50,727 nucleotides of DNA from NCBI GenBank assembly GCA_031316315.1, contig JADBEO010000029.1, forward strand, positions 1 through 50,727. The letters are read 5' to 3'. The number at the start of each line of letters is the position of its first letter. The stretch's first letter is position 1. A program made the position numbers and the translations under genes. The notes under the pieces were generated by a model. That model searched no databases and was not told the origin of the DNA. It saw nothing but the letters and a program-made list of their open reading frames with translations. This DNA is from Chelatococcus sambhunathii. Its GTDB lineage: Bacteria; Pseudomonadota; Alphaproteobacteria; Rhizobiales; Methylopilaceae. Positions 34,682-44,214 of the stretch are shown piece by piece.

Positions 34682-35635
34682 CTAAGCCGCCACCCCGATC
34701 CGCTTGATCTCCCATTCGAGCTCGACGCCCGAATTCTCCTTCACGCGCCGGCGGACCTCCTCGCCGAGCGTCTCGATGTCCGCCCCCGTCGCGCCGCCGA
34801 CATTGATCAGGAAGTTGCAGTGCATCTCCGAGACCTGCGCGCCGCCGATCTGGAGGCCGCGGCAGCCGGCGGCGTCGATCAGCTTCCAGGCGGAATGGCC
34901 GGGCGGGTTCTTGAAGGTCGAGCCGCCGGTGCGGCTCTTGATCGGCTGCTTGGTCTCGCGGTGCTCGGCGACCGCCGCCATCTCCGCGCGGATCTCGGCC
35001 TTGTCGGCGGCGAATCCTTCCATCAGCGCGCCGGTGAAGATCACGTCGGCGGGGGCGGAGGAATGGCGATACGCGTAGCCCATCTCGGCGTTGGAGAAGG
35101 TCCGCTTCGCTCCCGACCGGTCGACGCCGTAGACCTCGACGACGCGCTGGCAGGTCTCGGTCCCGTGCGCACCGGCGTTCATGCGCAGCGCCCCGCCGAT
35201 CGAGCCGGGAATCCCGAAATAGAAGGCGAAGCCGCCGATGCCCGCCTCCTCCGCCGTCAGCGCGACGCGCTTGTCGGCGGCGGCCGCGCCGACGCGCAGG
35301 CGCGCGCCATCGAGCGGCTCGATCGCCGCGAAGGGCTTTCCGAGCCGGATCACCACGCCCGGCAGCCCGCCGTCGCGCACCAGAAGGTTCGAGCCGAGGC
35401 CGATCGTGTAGAGCGGAACGTCGGCCGGAAGATTGGCGAGGAAGTAGGAGAGGTCGTTCTCGTCGGCCGGCGAGAACAGGACCTCCGCCGGCCCGCCCAC
35501 TCGGAACCAGGCGAGGTCCGCCAGCGGCTGGGCGGGAATCAGCTTGCCGCGCAGGTCGGGCACGAGCGCGGGGATGCGGTCGCCAAGGGATTGAGCTGAG
35601 GAGTTGGGCTGCACGGAAGATGTCTCTGAGTTCAA
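34682..35635 (-). CDS. murB: UDP-N-acetylenolpyruvoylglucosamine reductase
   Basis: 317 residues. MurB reduces enolpyruvyl-UDP-GlcNAc to UDP-MurNAc with NADPH and bound FAD. FAD-binding signatures are [18 protein letters not shown] and [20 protein letters not shown]. The catalytic/substrate region is [23 protein letters not shown] marks the active-site Tyr/Arg/His/Ser segment of the type I/II enzymes, and [20 protein letters not shown] carries the proton-donor serine in GGSTFKNP. Length is normal. The N-terminal ~20 residues ([20 protein letters not shown]) overlap the region that once belonged to the HEPN partner gene upstream. Confidence 0.95.
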   Translation of the reverse strand: MNSETSSVQPNSSAQSLGDRIPALVPDLRGKLIPAQPLADLAWFRVGGPAEVLFSPADENDLSYFLANLPADVPLYTIGLGSNLLVRDGGLPGVVIRLGKPFAAIEPLDGARLRVGAAAADKRVALTAEEAGIGGFAFYFGIPGSIGGALRMNAGAHGTETCQRVVEVYGVDRSGAKRTFSNAEMGYAYRHSSAPADVIFTGALMEGFAADKAEIRAEMAAVAEHRETKQPIKSRTGGSTFKNPPGHSAWKLIDAAGCRGLQIGGAQVSEMHCNFLINVGGATGADIETLGEEVRRRVKENSGVELEWEIKRIGVAA

Positions 35636-35736
35636 TCAGGCGCTCGATCTCGGCCATGGTCGTCGAGAAGGTCGTAGATGTCCTGGATCGCGGTCTTGAT
35701 GTGCGTCAGCCTACTGACGGCCCGATCCGGCCTCAA
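35632..35736 (-). pseudogene. Truncated HEPN-like toxin remnant
   Basis: A TTG at 35736 overlaps the MNT stop by 4 nt (TTGA), the usual antitoxin/toxin coupling, and opens a 34-residue frame with DRAVSRLTHIKTAIQDIYDL. This resembles the first helix of HEPN (DUF86) toxins, whose full length is about 110-140 residues and whose catalytic RxxxxH motif lies in the C-terminal half. The frame stops just before murB, so the RNase motif is missing. The call is tentative. Confidence 0.42.
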
Positions 35737-36035
35737 AACACCTGGATCCCGTCTCGCGCCAGAGACGTCGCGAAGTCCGGTTCCAGACTGCGTCGCATGA
35801 AGACGTTGCCGGGCAGGGACGTCTTCTCCTGGATTTCCCGCTCGACGCCGACCAGATCGATCAGCGAGAACTTCGCGCCGGGGTCGACCTCGATCGCCAC
35901 GTCGACGTCGCTGTCCGGCCGATTGTCCTCGCGCGCGCGCGTGCCGAAGAGGGCCAGATGGGTCACCCCGCGGGCCTTCAGCCTGGGCTCCAGCTCTGAC
36001 AGACTTCGGAGGAGATGTTCGCGCGACATCGTCAT
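35733..36035 (-). CDS. MNT-type nucleotidyltransferase (MntA-like antitoxin)
   Basis: 100 residues of the minimal nucleotidyltransferase family. The active-site motif GTRAR-x(6)-DSDVDVAIEV matches GSxxR-x(n)-DxD, with both metal-binding Asp present; Ser is replaced by Thr in GS. In known HEPN-MNT pairs this antitoxin adenylylates the HEPN RNase toxin. Here it stands between murC and murB in the division cluster with only a truncated HEPN reading frame following, so it is likely an orphan or relic. The start ATG at 36035 lies 25 bp from the murC stop. Confidence 0.8.
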   Translation of the reverse strand: MTMSREHLLRSLSELEPRLKARGVTHLALFGTRAREDNRPDSDVDVAIEVDPGAKFSLIDLVGVEREIQEKTSLPGNVFMRRSLEPDFATSLARDGIQVF

Positions 36036-36060
36036 GGCCGTCGTCTAGCACGAATTCGCG

Positions 36061-37467
36061 TCACCGGCTCAGCGCCGCCAGCTCTCCCGGCAACGCCGCC
36101 GCCCAGTATGTCGAGGAGCCTGCGCCGAGCAGCACCACGTAGTCGCCGGGCCGCGCGACGCCCGCGACGAGTTCCGCGAGCTTCTCGGGGCCTTCCAGCG
36201 GCACGACATGGCGATGCCCCCTCGCCCTCAGCCCCGCCACCAGATCGTCGCGCTGCGCGCCCTCGATCGGTTGCTCGCCGGCGGGATAGACGTCGGCGAC
36301 GATCACCGTGTCGGCGTCGTTGAAGCAGCTGGAGAAGCCCTCGAACAGGTCACGCAGGCGGGTGTAGCGATGCGGCTGGACGACGGCGACGACGCGCCCT
36401 TCCGTCGAGGCGCGGGCGGCGCGCAGCACGGCCGCGATCTCGACCGGGTGGTGGCCGTAATCGTCGAAGATGGTGACGCCGTTCCACTCGCCGACGCGGG
36501 TGAAGCGGCGCTTCACGCCGCCGAACTTGGAAAGGCCCGCGCGGATCTGGTCGGCGCTGAGGCCGAGCTCGAGCGCCACCGCGATCGCGGCCGTGGCGTT
36601 GAGCGCGTTGTGGCGGCCGGCCATGGGAAGCATCAGCTCGTCGATGGCGTATTCGGTCCCGGCCTTTCGGTCACGCACCACGACGCGGAACTTGCACTCC
36701 CCGCCCCGCAGGTCGAGGTCGGTCAGGCGCACGTCGGACTGCAGGTTCTCGCCATAGGTGACGACGCGCCGGTCCTCGATCAGGCCGACCATCTCCTGCA
36801 CCGTCGGGTGGTCGAGGCACATCACGGCGAAGCCGTAGAACGGCACGTTTTCGACGAAGGAGCGGAAAGCCGCCTTCACCGCGTCGAAGGTGCCGAAATG
36901 GTCGAGATGCTCGGGGTCGATGTTGGTGACGACCGCGACGTCCGCGGGCAGCTTCAGGAAGGTGCCGTCGCTCTCGTCGGCCTCGACGACCATCCAGTCG
37001 CCGTCGCCCATCCGGGCGTTCGCGCCATAGGCGTTGATGATGCCGCCGTTGATGACGGTCGGATCGAGCCCGCCGGCGTCGAGCAGCGTGGCGACCAGCG
37101 AAGTCGTCGTCGTCTTGCCGTGGGTGCCGGCGATGGCGACGCAGGTCTTCAGCCGCATGAGCTCCGCGAGCATCTCGGCGCGGCGCACGACCGGCGTGCG
37201 CCTGTCGCGGGCGGCGGACAGCTCGGGGTTGCCCCGCTTGATGGCGGAGGACATCACCACCACCTCGGCCTCGCCCAGATTCTCGGCCGCGTGGCCGATG
37301 GCGACCGTGATCCCCTTCTCGCGCAGCCGCTTGACGTTGGCGTTCTCCGCGGCGTCGGAGCCCTGCACCGTATAGCCGAGATTGGCGAGCACCTCGGCGA
37401 TGCCCGACATGCCGATGCCGCCGATGCCGATGAAATGAATGGGCCCGATGTCGCGGGGAAGCTTCAT
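36061..37467 (-). CDS. murC: UDP-N-acetylmuramate-L-alanine ligase
   Basis: 468 residues. MurC adds L-Ala to UDP-MurNAc. Motifs: [17 protein letters not shown] (N-terminal UDP-binding glycine loop), the ATP-binding P-loop [17 protein letters not shown] near residue 112, [37 protein letters not shown], and [19 protein letters not shown]. Family length and order are normal. An 8-bp gap separates it from murG upstream. Downstream it is followed by the MNT antitoxin and remnant, where related genomes have murB directly. Confidence 0.96.
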   Translation of the reverse strand: MKLPRDIGPIHFIGIGGIGMSGIAEVLANLGYTVQGSDAAENANVKRLREKGITVAIGHAAENLGEAEVVVMSSAIKRGNPELSAARDRRTPVVRRAEMLAELMRLKTCVAIAGTHGKTTTTSLVATLLDAGGLDPTVINGGIINAYGANARMGDGDWMVVEADESDGTFLKLPADVAVVTNIDPEHLDHFGTFDAVKAAFRSFVENVPFYGFAVMCLDHPTVQEMVGLIEDRRVVTYGENLQSDVRLTDLDLRGGECKFRVVVRDRKAGTEYAIDELMLPMAGRHNALNATAAIAVALELGLSADQIRAGLSKFGGVKRRFTRVGEWNGVTIFDDYGHHPVEIAAVLRAARASTEGRVVAVVQPHRYTRLRDLFEGFSSCFNDADTVIVADVYPAGEQPIEGAQRDDLVAGLRARGHRHVVPLEGPEKLAELVAGVARPGDYVVLLGAGSSTYWAAALPGELAALSR

Positions 37468-37475
37468 GGCGCGGC

Positions 37476-38579
37476 TCAGTTCGAGGACGGAAGGGCGGCC
37501 GCCAGCACCACGTTGGCGAGCCGCCTGGCGGCGTCGGGCGTTCCGACGCGCTTGGCGGCCTCCGCCGCCGCGGCGAGGCTCGTCCCGTCGGCGAGCCTCG
37601 ATTCGAGGTCGCTTGCGAGAGCTTCGGGCGTGAAGGCGGATTGCGGCGTCACCACGGCGCCGCCGGCGAGCGCCAGGGCGTTCGCGTTGGCGAGCTGGTC
37701 GTTGTCGAGCGCGTGCGGCAGCGGCACCAGGATCGACGGCCGGCCGATCACCGCGAGCTCGGCCACCGTCGAGGCGCCGGCGCGGGCGATGACGAACTGG
37801 GCTTTCGCCATGTGCGCGGGCATGTCGGTGAAGAAGGAGGAGAGCTCCGCCTCGATCGCGGCGGCCTGATAGGCGGCGCGCACGGCCTCTATGTCCTCGG
37901 GCCGCGCCTGCTGGGTGACGTGGAGACGGGTCCTCAGCTCCGGCGGCAGCAGCGCGAGCGCCTCCGGCACGACCTCCGACATGACCCGGGCGCCCTGACT
38001 GCCGCCAAACACCAGCAGGCGGATCTGGCCGTGTTCCGCTGGCGGCAGATAGGGATGGTCGCTCGCCGTCAAGACCTGCGGGCGCACGGGGTTGCCGACA
38101 TGCGCGGTCGGCTTGTTCCTCGGCAGACCTTCGACGGAGGGGAATCCCGTCGCGATCATTGTGGCGAGGCGCGCAAGCTGGCGGTTCGCCCGGCCGATAA
38201 TCGCGTTCTGCTCGTGCAGGATGACGGGCGCGCCGATCAGCCTGGCGGCGACCAGCGGCGGGAAGGTCGGATAGCCGCCGAAGCCGACCACGGCGCGCGG
38301 CCTGACCTGCCGCAGGATTCCGACGCTGCGCAGCACGCCGCGCGCGAGCGTTGCGGACAGCTTCGCATAGGCGCCGGCGCCGCTGCCCCGCAGCGTGTCG
38401 GCCGGCGCGGCGTGCAGCGCGCGGGCCGGAAAATGCTGCGCATAGGCGAGCGCGCGCTCGTCGGTGATGAGCTCGACCGGCACGCCCCGTTTCGTTAGTT
38501 CGACGGCGAGCGCCTCGGCCGGGAACAGATGTCCGCCGGTGCCGCCAGCCGCCAGCAGGACGGGCCTTTCAGCCGTCAC
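37476..38579 (-). CDS. murG: UDP-GlcNAc:lipid I N-acetylglucosaminyltransferase
   Basis: 367 residues from the GTG at 38579, which overlaps the ftsW TGA as GTGA. MurG converts lipid I to lipid II on the inner face of the membrane. The N-terminal glycine loop is [20 protein letters not shown], the acceptor loop is [16 protein letters not shown], followed by [20 protein letters not shown], the second-domain loop [20 protein letters not shown] and the UDP-GlcNAc-binding [20 protein letters not shown]. Everything expected is present. Confidence 0.95.
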   Translation of the reverse strand: MTAERPVLLAAGGTGGHLFPAEALAVELTKRGVPVELITDERALAYAQHFPARALHAAPADTLRGSGAGAYAKLSATLARGVLRSVGILRQVRPRAVVGFGGYPTFPPLVAARLIGAPVILHEQNAIIGRANRQLARLATMIATGFPSVEGLPRNKPTAHVGNPVRPQVLTASDHPYLPPAEHGQIRLLVFGGSQGARVMSEVVPEALALLPPELRTRLHVTQQARPEDIEAVRAAYQAAAIEAELSSFFTDMPAHMAKAQFVIARAGASTVAELAVIGRPSILVPLPHALDNDQLANANALALAGGAVVTPQSAFTPEALASDLESRLADGTSLAAAAEAAKRVGTPDAARRLANVVLAAALPSSN

Positions 38580-39757
38580 GCCATCGCCTCGGCGGACGAC
38601 GCCTGCCGCTTGCGGCGATGACGCGCGATCTCGGCCGCGAGCGCGTCGGCGCGCGGGCGCTTCCGCGTCAGCGCGAGCAGCATGCCCATGCCGAGCGCGA
38701 GCGCGAACATCGAGGAGCCGCCGTAGGAGATGAAGGGCAACGTCATGCCCTTGGCCGGCATCATGTGAAGGTTGACCGCCATGTTGATGGCGGACTGAAG
38801 CCCGAACAGCATCGCCAGTCCAGCGATGGCGAGCCGGACGAAGCCGTCCTGCTCGCGACGGGCGTGATGCAGCGACCGCAGCACGATAAAGGCGTAGACG
38901 CCGGCGATGATGATGCAGCACAGGATGCCGAACTCCTCGCCGGTGACGGCGAAGATGAAGTCGGTATGGCCGTCCGGGATGATGCGCTTGACCGTGCCCT
39001 CGCCCGGCCCCTTGCCGAACCAGCCGCCGGACTGGAAGCTCTCCATCGCCTTCTGCACCTGGAAGCTCGCCGCGCCGTCGCCGTCGTCGGACATGAAGCT
39101 GTCGATGCGCTTGGTGACATGCGGCAGGAAGGCGTAGGCGACGCCAAGGCCGAAGACGCCGGCGCCGCCGAGCGCGATCATCCAGATCCACGGCAGGCCC
39201 GCGAGGAAGAACATCGCGCCCCAGACCGTGGTGGTCAGCACCGTCTGTCCGAGGTCCGGCTGCAGAATCAGCAGCCCGACGACCGAGCCGAGCAGCAGCA
39301 TCGCGAAGAAATGGCCCGGCACGTCGCGGCGCTCGGAGCCTTCGGCGAACATCCAGGCGGCGAGCACGACGAGCGCCGGCTTCACGAACTCCGACGGCTG
39401 GACGACCAGCCCGCCGAAGCTCACCCAGCGCCGGGCGCCCTTGATCTCGGTGCCGTGGATCAGCGTCAGCGCGAGCAGCGCGAGCCCCGCGATGAACAGC
39501 AGCCAGGCGAGCCGCCGCACCTGCCGGGGGTTCAGGAACGAGACGCCGATCATGATCACGGCGGCCGGCGCGAGGAAGATCGCCTGCCGGTGCACGAAGT
39601 GGAACAGGTCGAGCCCGATGCGCTCGGCCACCGGCGGCGACGCCGCCAGCGACAGCACGACGCCGAGGATCATCAGCGCAGTGACGGCGAAGAGCAGCGA
39701 ACGGTCGATCGTCCACCACCACTCACCGAAGAGCGTGCGTTCCGCGCGGGAGATCAT
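38576..39757 (-). CDS. ftsW: Lipid II polymerase FtsW (SEDS family)
   Basis: 393 residues with ten hydrophobic segments. FtsW is the septal SEDS glycosyltransferase that works with FtsI. Diagnostic phrases: HRQAIFLAPAAVIMIGVSFL, GARRWVSFGGLVVQPSEFVK (substrate loop with the conserved PSE), QPDLGQTVLTTTVWGAMFFL (with catalytic-type Asp), GPGEGTVKRIIPDGHTDFIF (extracellular loop 4 with the DxxTDFIF pattern) and LPFISYGGSSMFALALGMGM. The cytoplasmic tail is basic. It is coupled to murG by stop/start overlap. Confidence 0.95.
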   Translation of the reverse strand: MISRAERTLFGEWWWTIDRSLLFAVTALMILGVVLSLAASPPVAERIGLDLFHFVHRQAIFLAPAAVIMIGVSFLNPRQVRRLAWLLFIAGLALLALTLIHGTEIKGARRWVSFGGLVVQPSEFVKPALVVLAAWMFAEGSERRDVPGHFFAMLLLGSVVGLLILQPDLGQTVLTTTVWGAMFFLAGLPWIWMIALGGAGVFGLGVAYAFLPHVTKRIDSFMSDDGDGAASFQVQKAMESFQSGGWFGKGPGEGTVKRIIPDGHTDFIFAVTGEEFGILCCIIIAGVYAFIVLRSLHHARREQDGFVRLAIAGLAMLFGLQSAINMAVNLHMMPAKGMTLPFISYGGSSMFALALGMGMLLALTRKRPRADALAAEIARHRRKRQASSAEAMA

Positions 39758-39886
39758 CGTCGGAAGACTCCGGAAGGAGCATGACTGCGCGACGGACGAC
39801 GAGCGGTCCGCGCAGGGCTCAGCATGATCTCATTAGCGTTAACGAAGTCCGACCAGTCTGATGTTTGGGCCGCGGCGCTTGCCGCC

Positions 39887-40008
39887 TCCTCCCCTCTCCC
39901 AAGGGGAGGGTAAGGGTGGGGTCGGCCTCCGGATAAAGCTCTACGCCCGGCGTCGCGCTCCGTTCTGAACGATCCCAACCCTGCCCTCCCCTTGCAAGGG
40001 GAGAGAAA
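39887..40008. repeat. GC-rich inverted repeat in ftsW-murD gap (family B)
   Basis: CCCTCTCCCAAGGGGAGGG followed by TAAGGGTGGGG, and further on CCCAACCCTGCCCTCCCC then TTGCAAGGGGAG. The two halves are inverted with respect to each other. The element fills about half of the 278-bp gap; the rest of that gap shows no gene or recognisable signal. Confidence 0.75.
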
Positions 40009-40035
40009 GGAGCGGCCCCCTCGCGCAATGTATGG

Positions 40036-41349
40036 TTAACCGCCCGTAACCGCCTGCACAGCCTTGCGGAACGCTTCGCCGCGCTGCTCGAAATTGCGGT
40101 ACTGGTCGAAGGAGGCGCAGGCCGGCGAGAACAGCACGACCGGCGCGCCGTCGATCGCGCCTTTGGCGTCGGCGGAGGCCGCCTCCACCGCGCGCTCGAT
40201 CGTGCCGAGGATCGCCCAGGGCACGTCATGCGCGGCGAGCGTCCTGGAGAAGGCTTCCGCCGCTTCGCCGATCAGATAGGCGCGCAGGACGCGCGGGAAG
40301 AACGGAACGAGCGCCTCGATCCCGCCGGTCTTCGGCTTGCCGCCGAGAATCCAGAACACCTTGTCGAAGGAGGCGAGCGCCTTCTCCGCGCTGTCGGCGT
40401 TGGTCGCCTTGCTGTCGTTGATCCAGGTGATCCCGTCGGAAGTCGGGATCTCCTCCATCCGGTGCGCGAGGCCGGGGAAGGTCGAAAAGCCCTTCTCGAT
40501 CGTCGCGTCGTCGACGCCCAGGGCGCGGGCGACGGCGCGGACGGCGCTGGCGTTCTGAGCGTTGTGCGCCCCCCTCAGCGCGCGGGCGGCCGAAAGATCG
40601 ATCGAATCCGCCTCGGAAATCTCGACGACGTTGACTCCGGCCGCCTTCAGCCGCGCCGCCATGGAGACCGAGATCTCGTCGTCGCGCCCGATCACCGCCG
40701 TGCCCGACCTAGCGACCAGCCGTTCCTTGATGGCGGCGTAGTTCTCCATCGTGCCGTGGCGTTCGAGATGATCCTCCGAGAGGTTCAGCATCACGCCGAC
40801 CGTCGGGTCGAGGCTCGGCGCGAGGTCGATCTGGTAAGAGGAGCACTCGACGACATGGACGCGGGCGTTTGACGGCGGCTCGAGCTCGAGGATCGCGACC
40901 CCGATGTTGCCGCCCATCTGGACGTCGCGGCCGGCTTCCCGCAGCACATGGGCCGTCAGCGCGGTCGTGGTCGACTTGCCGTTGGTGCCGGTGATGGCGA
41001 CGAAGTCCGCGCCCGGCGCGACGGCGCGGCGCTCGCGACAAAAAATCTCGATGTCGCCGATGATCTCGACGCCGGCGGCCTTTGCCAGTTCGACCGACCA
41101 GTGCGGCTTCGGGTGGGTGAGCGGCACGCCCGGCGCGAGCACCAGCGAGTGGAACCGCGCGAAGTCGCCTTCGCGCAGATCCCCCACCGGCAGGCCTTCC
41201 GATTTCGCCTTCGCGACGCTCGCCTCGCTGTCGTCGAAGGCGGTGGCCTCCGCGCCGCCGGCGACGAGGCTGCGCACCGTCGCAAGACCCGAGCCGCCGA
41301 GCCCGAAGACGGCGACGCGCCTGCCTCTGAACGAGGTCGCCGGCGTCAC
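40036..41349 (-). CDS. murD: UDP-N-acetylmuramoyl-L-alanine-D-glutamate ligase
   Basis: 437 residues. MurD adds D-Glu. N-terminal UDP-binding loop RRVAVFGLGGSGLATVRSLV; ATP P-loop VAITGTNGKSTTTALTAHVL; the carbamate-lysine region with LNLSEDHLERHGTMENYAAI (containing conserved His); INDSKATNADSAEKALAS; and the C-terminal WILGGKPKTGGI and VLFSPACASFDQYRNFEQRG, the D-Glu-binding loop. All family landmarks are present. It lies between ftsW and mraY with repeat-filled gaps on both sides (about 278 and 277 bp), an unusually loose spacing in this cluster. Confidence 0.95.
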   Translation of the reverse strand: MTPATSFRGRRVAVFGLGGSGLATVRSLVAGGAEATAFDDSEASVAKAKSEGLPVGDLREGDFARFHSLVLAPGVPLTHPKPHWSVELAKAAGVEIIGDIEIFCRERRAVAPGADFVAITGTNGKSTTTALTAHVLREAGRDVQMGGNIGVAILELEPPSNARVHVVECSSYQIDLAPSLDPTVGVMLNLSEDHLERHGTMENYAAIKERLVARSGTAVIGRDDEISVSMAARLKAAGVNVVEISEADSIDLSAARALRGAHNAQNASAVRAVARALGVDDATIEKGFSTFPGLAHRMEEIPTSDGITWINDSKATNADSAEKALASFDKVFWILGGKPKTGGIEALVPFFPRVLRAYLIGEAAEAFSRTLAAHDVPWAILGTIERAVEAASADAKGAIDGAPVVLFSPACASFDQYRNFEQRGEAFRKAVQAVTGG

Positions 41350-41425
41350 GACAGCCGGTCCCGCCTTTGGGCGAGGTTGATCCAGAAGAAGGCTGCGGGA
41401 ACGCCGGAGGGCGGAACGCCCGTTT

Positions 41426-41572
41426 CCTTCTCCCCTCGCGGGAGAAGGTGGCCGGCGGCGCCTGCCGCCGGTCGGATGAGGGGGCGGCTCAGGATCGGGC
41501 TCGACGTAGAGGCGAGCGCCACGTCCTGAAACGCCCCCTCACCCTTACCCTCTCCCGCGAGGGGAGAGGGGG
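41426..41572. repeat. GC-rich inverted repeat in murD-mraY gap (family B)
   Basis: CCTTCTCCCCTCGCGGGAGAAGG and GGATGAGGGGGCG at one end, with CGCCCCCTCACCCTTACCCT and CTCCCGCGAGGGGAGAGG at the other. The two ends are complementary in part. It occupies most of the 277-bp intergenic stretch, in which I see no other feature. Confidence 0.75.
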
Positions 41573-41626
41573 ACGGCGCCGTAGCGCCGACAGTGAATCC
41601 ATCGAACCTCGCTCCGCCCATCCCCG

Positions 41627-42748
41627 TCACCTCAGCTTCAGCGTGGCGAGGCCGATCAGCGCGAGCACGACGGCGACGATCCAGAAGCGCACAACGACCT
41701 GCGGCTCGGACCAGCCGAGCTGCTCGAAGTGATGGTGGATCGGCGCCATCTTGAAGACGCGCCGGCCGGTCAGCTTGAAGGAGGCGACCTGCACGATCAC
41801 CGACACCGCCTCGAGCACGAACAGGCCGCCGATGATGGCCAGCACGATCTCATGCTTGGTCGCGACCGCCGTCGCGCCGAGCATGCCGCCGAGCGCGAGC
41901 GAGCCGGTGTCGCCCATGAAGATCGAGGCCGGGGGAGCGTTGAACCACAGGAAGCCGAGGCCAGCGCCGAGCAGCGCGCCGCAAACGACCGCGAGCTCGC
42001 CGGTGCCCTGCGTGAAGTGGATCTGCAGGTAGTCGGCGAAGATGGCGTTGCCGGAGAGATAGGCGATGAAGCCGAAGCTCGCCGCCGCGATCATCACCGG
42101 CACGATGGCGAGGCCGTCGAGGCCGTCGGTGAGGTTCACGGCGTTGCCGGCGCCCACCACGACGATCGCCCCGAAGGCGACGAAGAACCAGCCGAGATCG
42201 ACGAGCAGGTTCTTGAGGAACGGAAAGGCGAGCGACGTCGAAAAGCCGTGCTCGAGCATCGGCAGGCCGGCCGAGCGGAAGCCGAGCGGCTGGGAGGCGA
42301 CCGCGATGCAGTAGACCGCGATCAGCGCGATCGCGAACTCCATGGCGAGCCGCGCCTTGCCGGAATAGCCGGCATGGGTCTGCTTCGTGACCTTGAGGTA
42401 GTCGTCGTAGAATCCGATCGCCCCGAAGCCGACGGTCACGAACAGGACGATCCAGACATACGGGTTGGTGAGGTTGCCCCACAGCAGGACGGTGGCGATC
42501 AGTCCCGACAGGATCATCAGCCCGCCCATGGTGGGCGTGCCGCGCTTCACCAGGTGGCTCTGCGGCCCGTCGGAGCGGATCGGCTGGCCCTTGCCCTGCT
42601 TCACCCTGAGCTGGTCGATGATCCAGGGGCCGAACAGGAACACGAACAGCGCCGCCGTCATCACGGCTCCGCCGGTGCGGAAGGTGATGTAGCGGAAGAT
42701 GTTGAAGCCGGGGACGTAGCCGGCGAAGTCGGCGAGGAAATACAGCAT
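41627..42748 (-). CDS. mraY: Phospho-N-acetylmuramoyl-pentapeptide transferase
   Basis: 373 residues with ten transmembrane segments. MraY transfers phospho-MurNAc-pentapeptide to undecaprenyl phosphate, forming lipid I. Motifs: [20 protein letters not shown], the catalytic-type Asp pair in [40 protein letters not shown] with [10 protein letters not shown], and the C-terminal [20 protein letters not shown] and [20 protein letters not shown]. Everything is intact. It follows murF with an 8-bp gap. Confidence 0.97.
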   Translation of the reverse strand: MLYFLADFAGYVPGFNIFRYITFRTGGAVMTAALFVFLFGPWIIDQLRVKQGKGQPIRSDGPQSHLVKRGTPTMGGLMILSGLIATVLLWGNLTNPYVWIVLFVTVGFGAIGFYDDYLKVTKQTHAGYSGKARLAMEFAIALIAVYCIAVASQPLGFRSAGLPMLEHGFSTSLAFPFLKNLLVDLGWFFVAFGAIVVVGAGNAVNLTDGLDGLAIVPVMIAAASFGFIAYLSGNAIFADYLQIHFTQGTGELAVVCGALLGAGLGFLWFNAPPASIFMGDTGSLALGGMLGATAVATKHEIVLAIIGGLFVLEAVSVIVQVASFKLTGRRVFKMAPIHHHFEQLGWSEPQVVVRFWIVAVVLALIGLATLKLR

Positions 42749-42756
42749 GGCGCGCG

Positions 42757-44214
42757 CTACCCGGCCGCGACGGTTTCGTCAACGGACGAGATCGGCGCGT
42801 AGCGGTCGCGCAGCGCGGCGACGAGGCCGCCCATGCGCGAGCTGTTGGAGCCCTTGACCATCAGCACGTCGCCGGCGCGGGCGCCGCCCATCAGCGCGCT
42901 CTCCAGATCGGCCGCGCTCTTGGCCCATGCGCCCCGGCGGCTCGCGGGCAAGGCGTCGTAGAGCGAGCGCATCAGCGGTCCGGCGCAATAGACGAGATCG
43001 ATGCGCGCGGCGGCCGCCGCCTCCGCGAGCTTCGCATGGAGCTCGGGTCCGGTCTCGCCGAGCTCCAGCATGTCGCCGAGCGCCGCGATTCGGCGCCCGT
43101 TCGGCCCGACCGGCGTCTGTCCGAGCAGCGCGAGCGCGGAGCGCATCGAGGCCGGATTGGCGTTGTAGCTCTCGTCGATGACGAGGATGGAGCCGGCTGG
43201 CGCCTGCAGCTGGAACCGGCTGCCGCGACCGGCGGGCGCGGAGAACTTGGCGAGCGCGAGCGCCGCGAGCGCGAGATCGGCGCCGGCGAGCTTCGCCGCG
43301 AGCAGCACACCGAGCGCGTTCTGGACGAGGTGGCGGCCAGGCGCGCCGATCTTGAAGGTGACGGCTTCGCCGAGCACGGTCGCCGCGACGCAGGAGCTCG
43401 TCTCCTTGAGCGCGACCCGGTCGAGCCGGGCGTCGGCGGAGACATGTTCGCCGAAGCTCCAAACCGCCGCTCCGCATGCGATCGCGGCCGCCTTGAGGCG
43501 CTCGTAGTGGACGTTGTCGCGATTGACGACGGCGTGGCCGCCGCGCTGCAGCCCCTCGAAGATCTCGGCCTTGGCGTCGGCGATCGCCTCGACGCTTGGG
43601 AAGGCCTCGAGATGGACAGGCTCGACATTGGTCACCATGGCCACGTGCGGCCTGACCATCTTGACCAGCGGCCGGATCTCGTCCGGGTGGTTCATGCCGA
43701 TCTCGAACACGCCGTAGGCGGCCGACTTCGGCAGCCGCGCGAGGGTCAGCGGAACGCCCCAGTGGTTGTTGTAGGAGGCGGCCGAGGCGTGGGTCTGGCC
43801 GTCTTCGGCGAGCGCGAGCCGAAGCGCCTCCTTGGTCGAGGTCTTACCGACCGAGCCGGTCACCGCGACGATCCTTGCGCGCGAGCGGGCGCGGGCGGCG
43901 ATCCCGGTCGCGACCAGCGCCTCCAGCACGTCCTTCACGACGAGCACGGGGCCGTGCGCCGAGGCCTCCTGGGCGTGCGCCTCGTCGACCACGGCGAGGC
44001 CGGCGCCGCGCCCGAGCGCGTCGCCGACGAACTTGTGGCCGTCATGGACGTCGCCCTTGATGGCGAAGAACAGCTCGCCGCGTCCGACTGTGCGGCTGTC
44101 GATCGAAACGCCGGTCAGCGCCCCGTCGGGACGGCCGAGAAGCCGCCCGGCGGTCGCGAGCGCGAGCTCCGGCGGCGTCCAGAGCGGCTCGGCGAATGTG
44201 TTCGGCGCGCTCAC
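42757..44214 (-). CDS. murF: UDP-N-acetylmuramoyl-tripeptide-D-Ala-D-Ala ligase
   Basis: 485 residues. MurF attaches the D-Ala-D-Ala made by Ddl, completing the pentapeptide. N-terminal domain has [21 protein letters not shown]-loop [40 protein letters not shown] and [20 protein letters not shown] (the MurF-specific GMNxPGEI-type motif); [20 protein letters not shown] in the C-terminal domain. The ATG overlaps the murE stop by 4 nt. Motif content and length fit family expectations. Confidence 0.95.
   Translation of the reverse strand: MSAPNTFAEPLWTPPELALATAGRLLGRPDGALTGVSIDSRTVGRGELFFAIKGDVHDGHKFVGDALGRGAGLAVVDEAHAQEASAHGPVLVVKDVLEALVATGIAARARSRARIVAVTGSVGKTSTKEALRLALAEDGQTHASAASYNNHWGVPLTLARLPKSAAYGVFEIGMNHPDEIRPLVKMVRPHVAMVTNVEPVHLEAFPSVEAIADAKAEIFEGLQRGGHAVVNRDNVHYERLKAAAIACGAAVWSFGEHVSADARLDRVALKETSSCVAATVLGEAVTFKIGAPGRHLVQNALGVLLAAKLAGADLALAALALAKFSAPAGRGSRFQLQAPAGSILVIDESYNANPASMRSALALLGQTPVGPNGRRIAALGDMLELGETGPELHAKLAEAAAAARIDLVYCAGPLMRSLYDALPASRRGAWAKSAADLESALMGGARAGDVLMVKGSNSSRMGGLVAALRDRYAPISSVDETVAAG

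Noticed and set aside
34575-35657. 360-codon minus-strand frame overlapping murB that begins with a stretch after the HEPN remnant
   Set aside because: Apart from its first ~20 residues the frame is an Arg-rich shadow of murB; it cannot supply the missing HEPN catalytic half.
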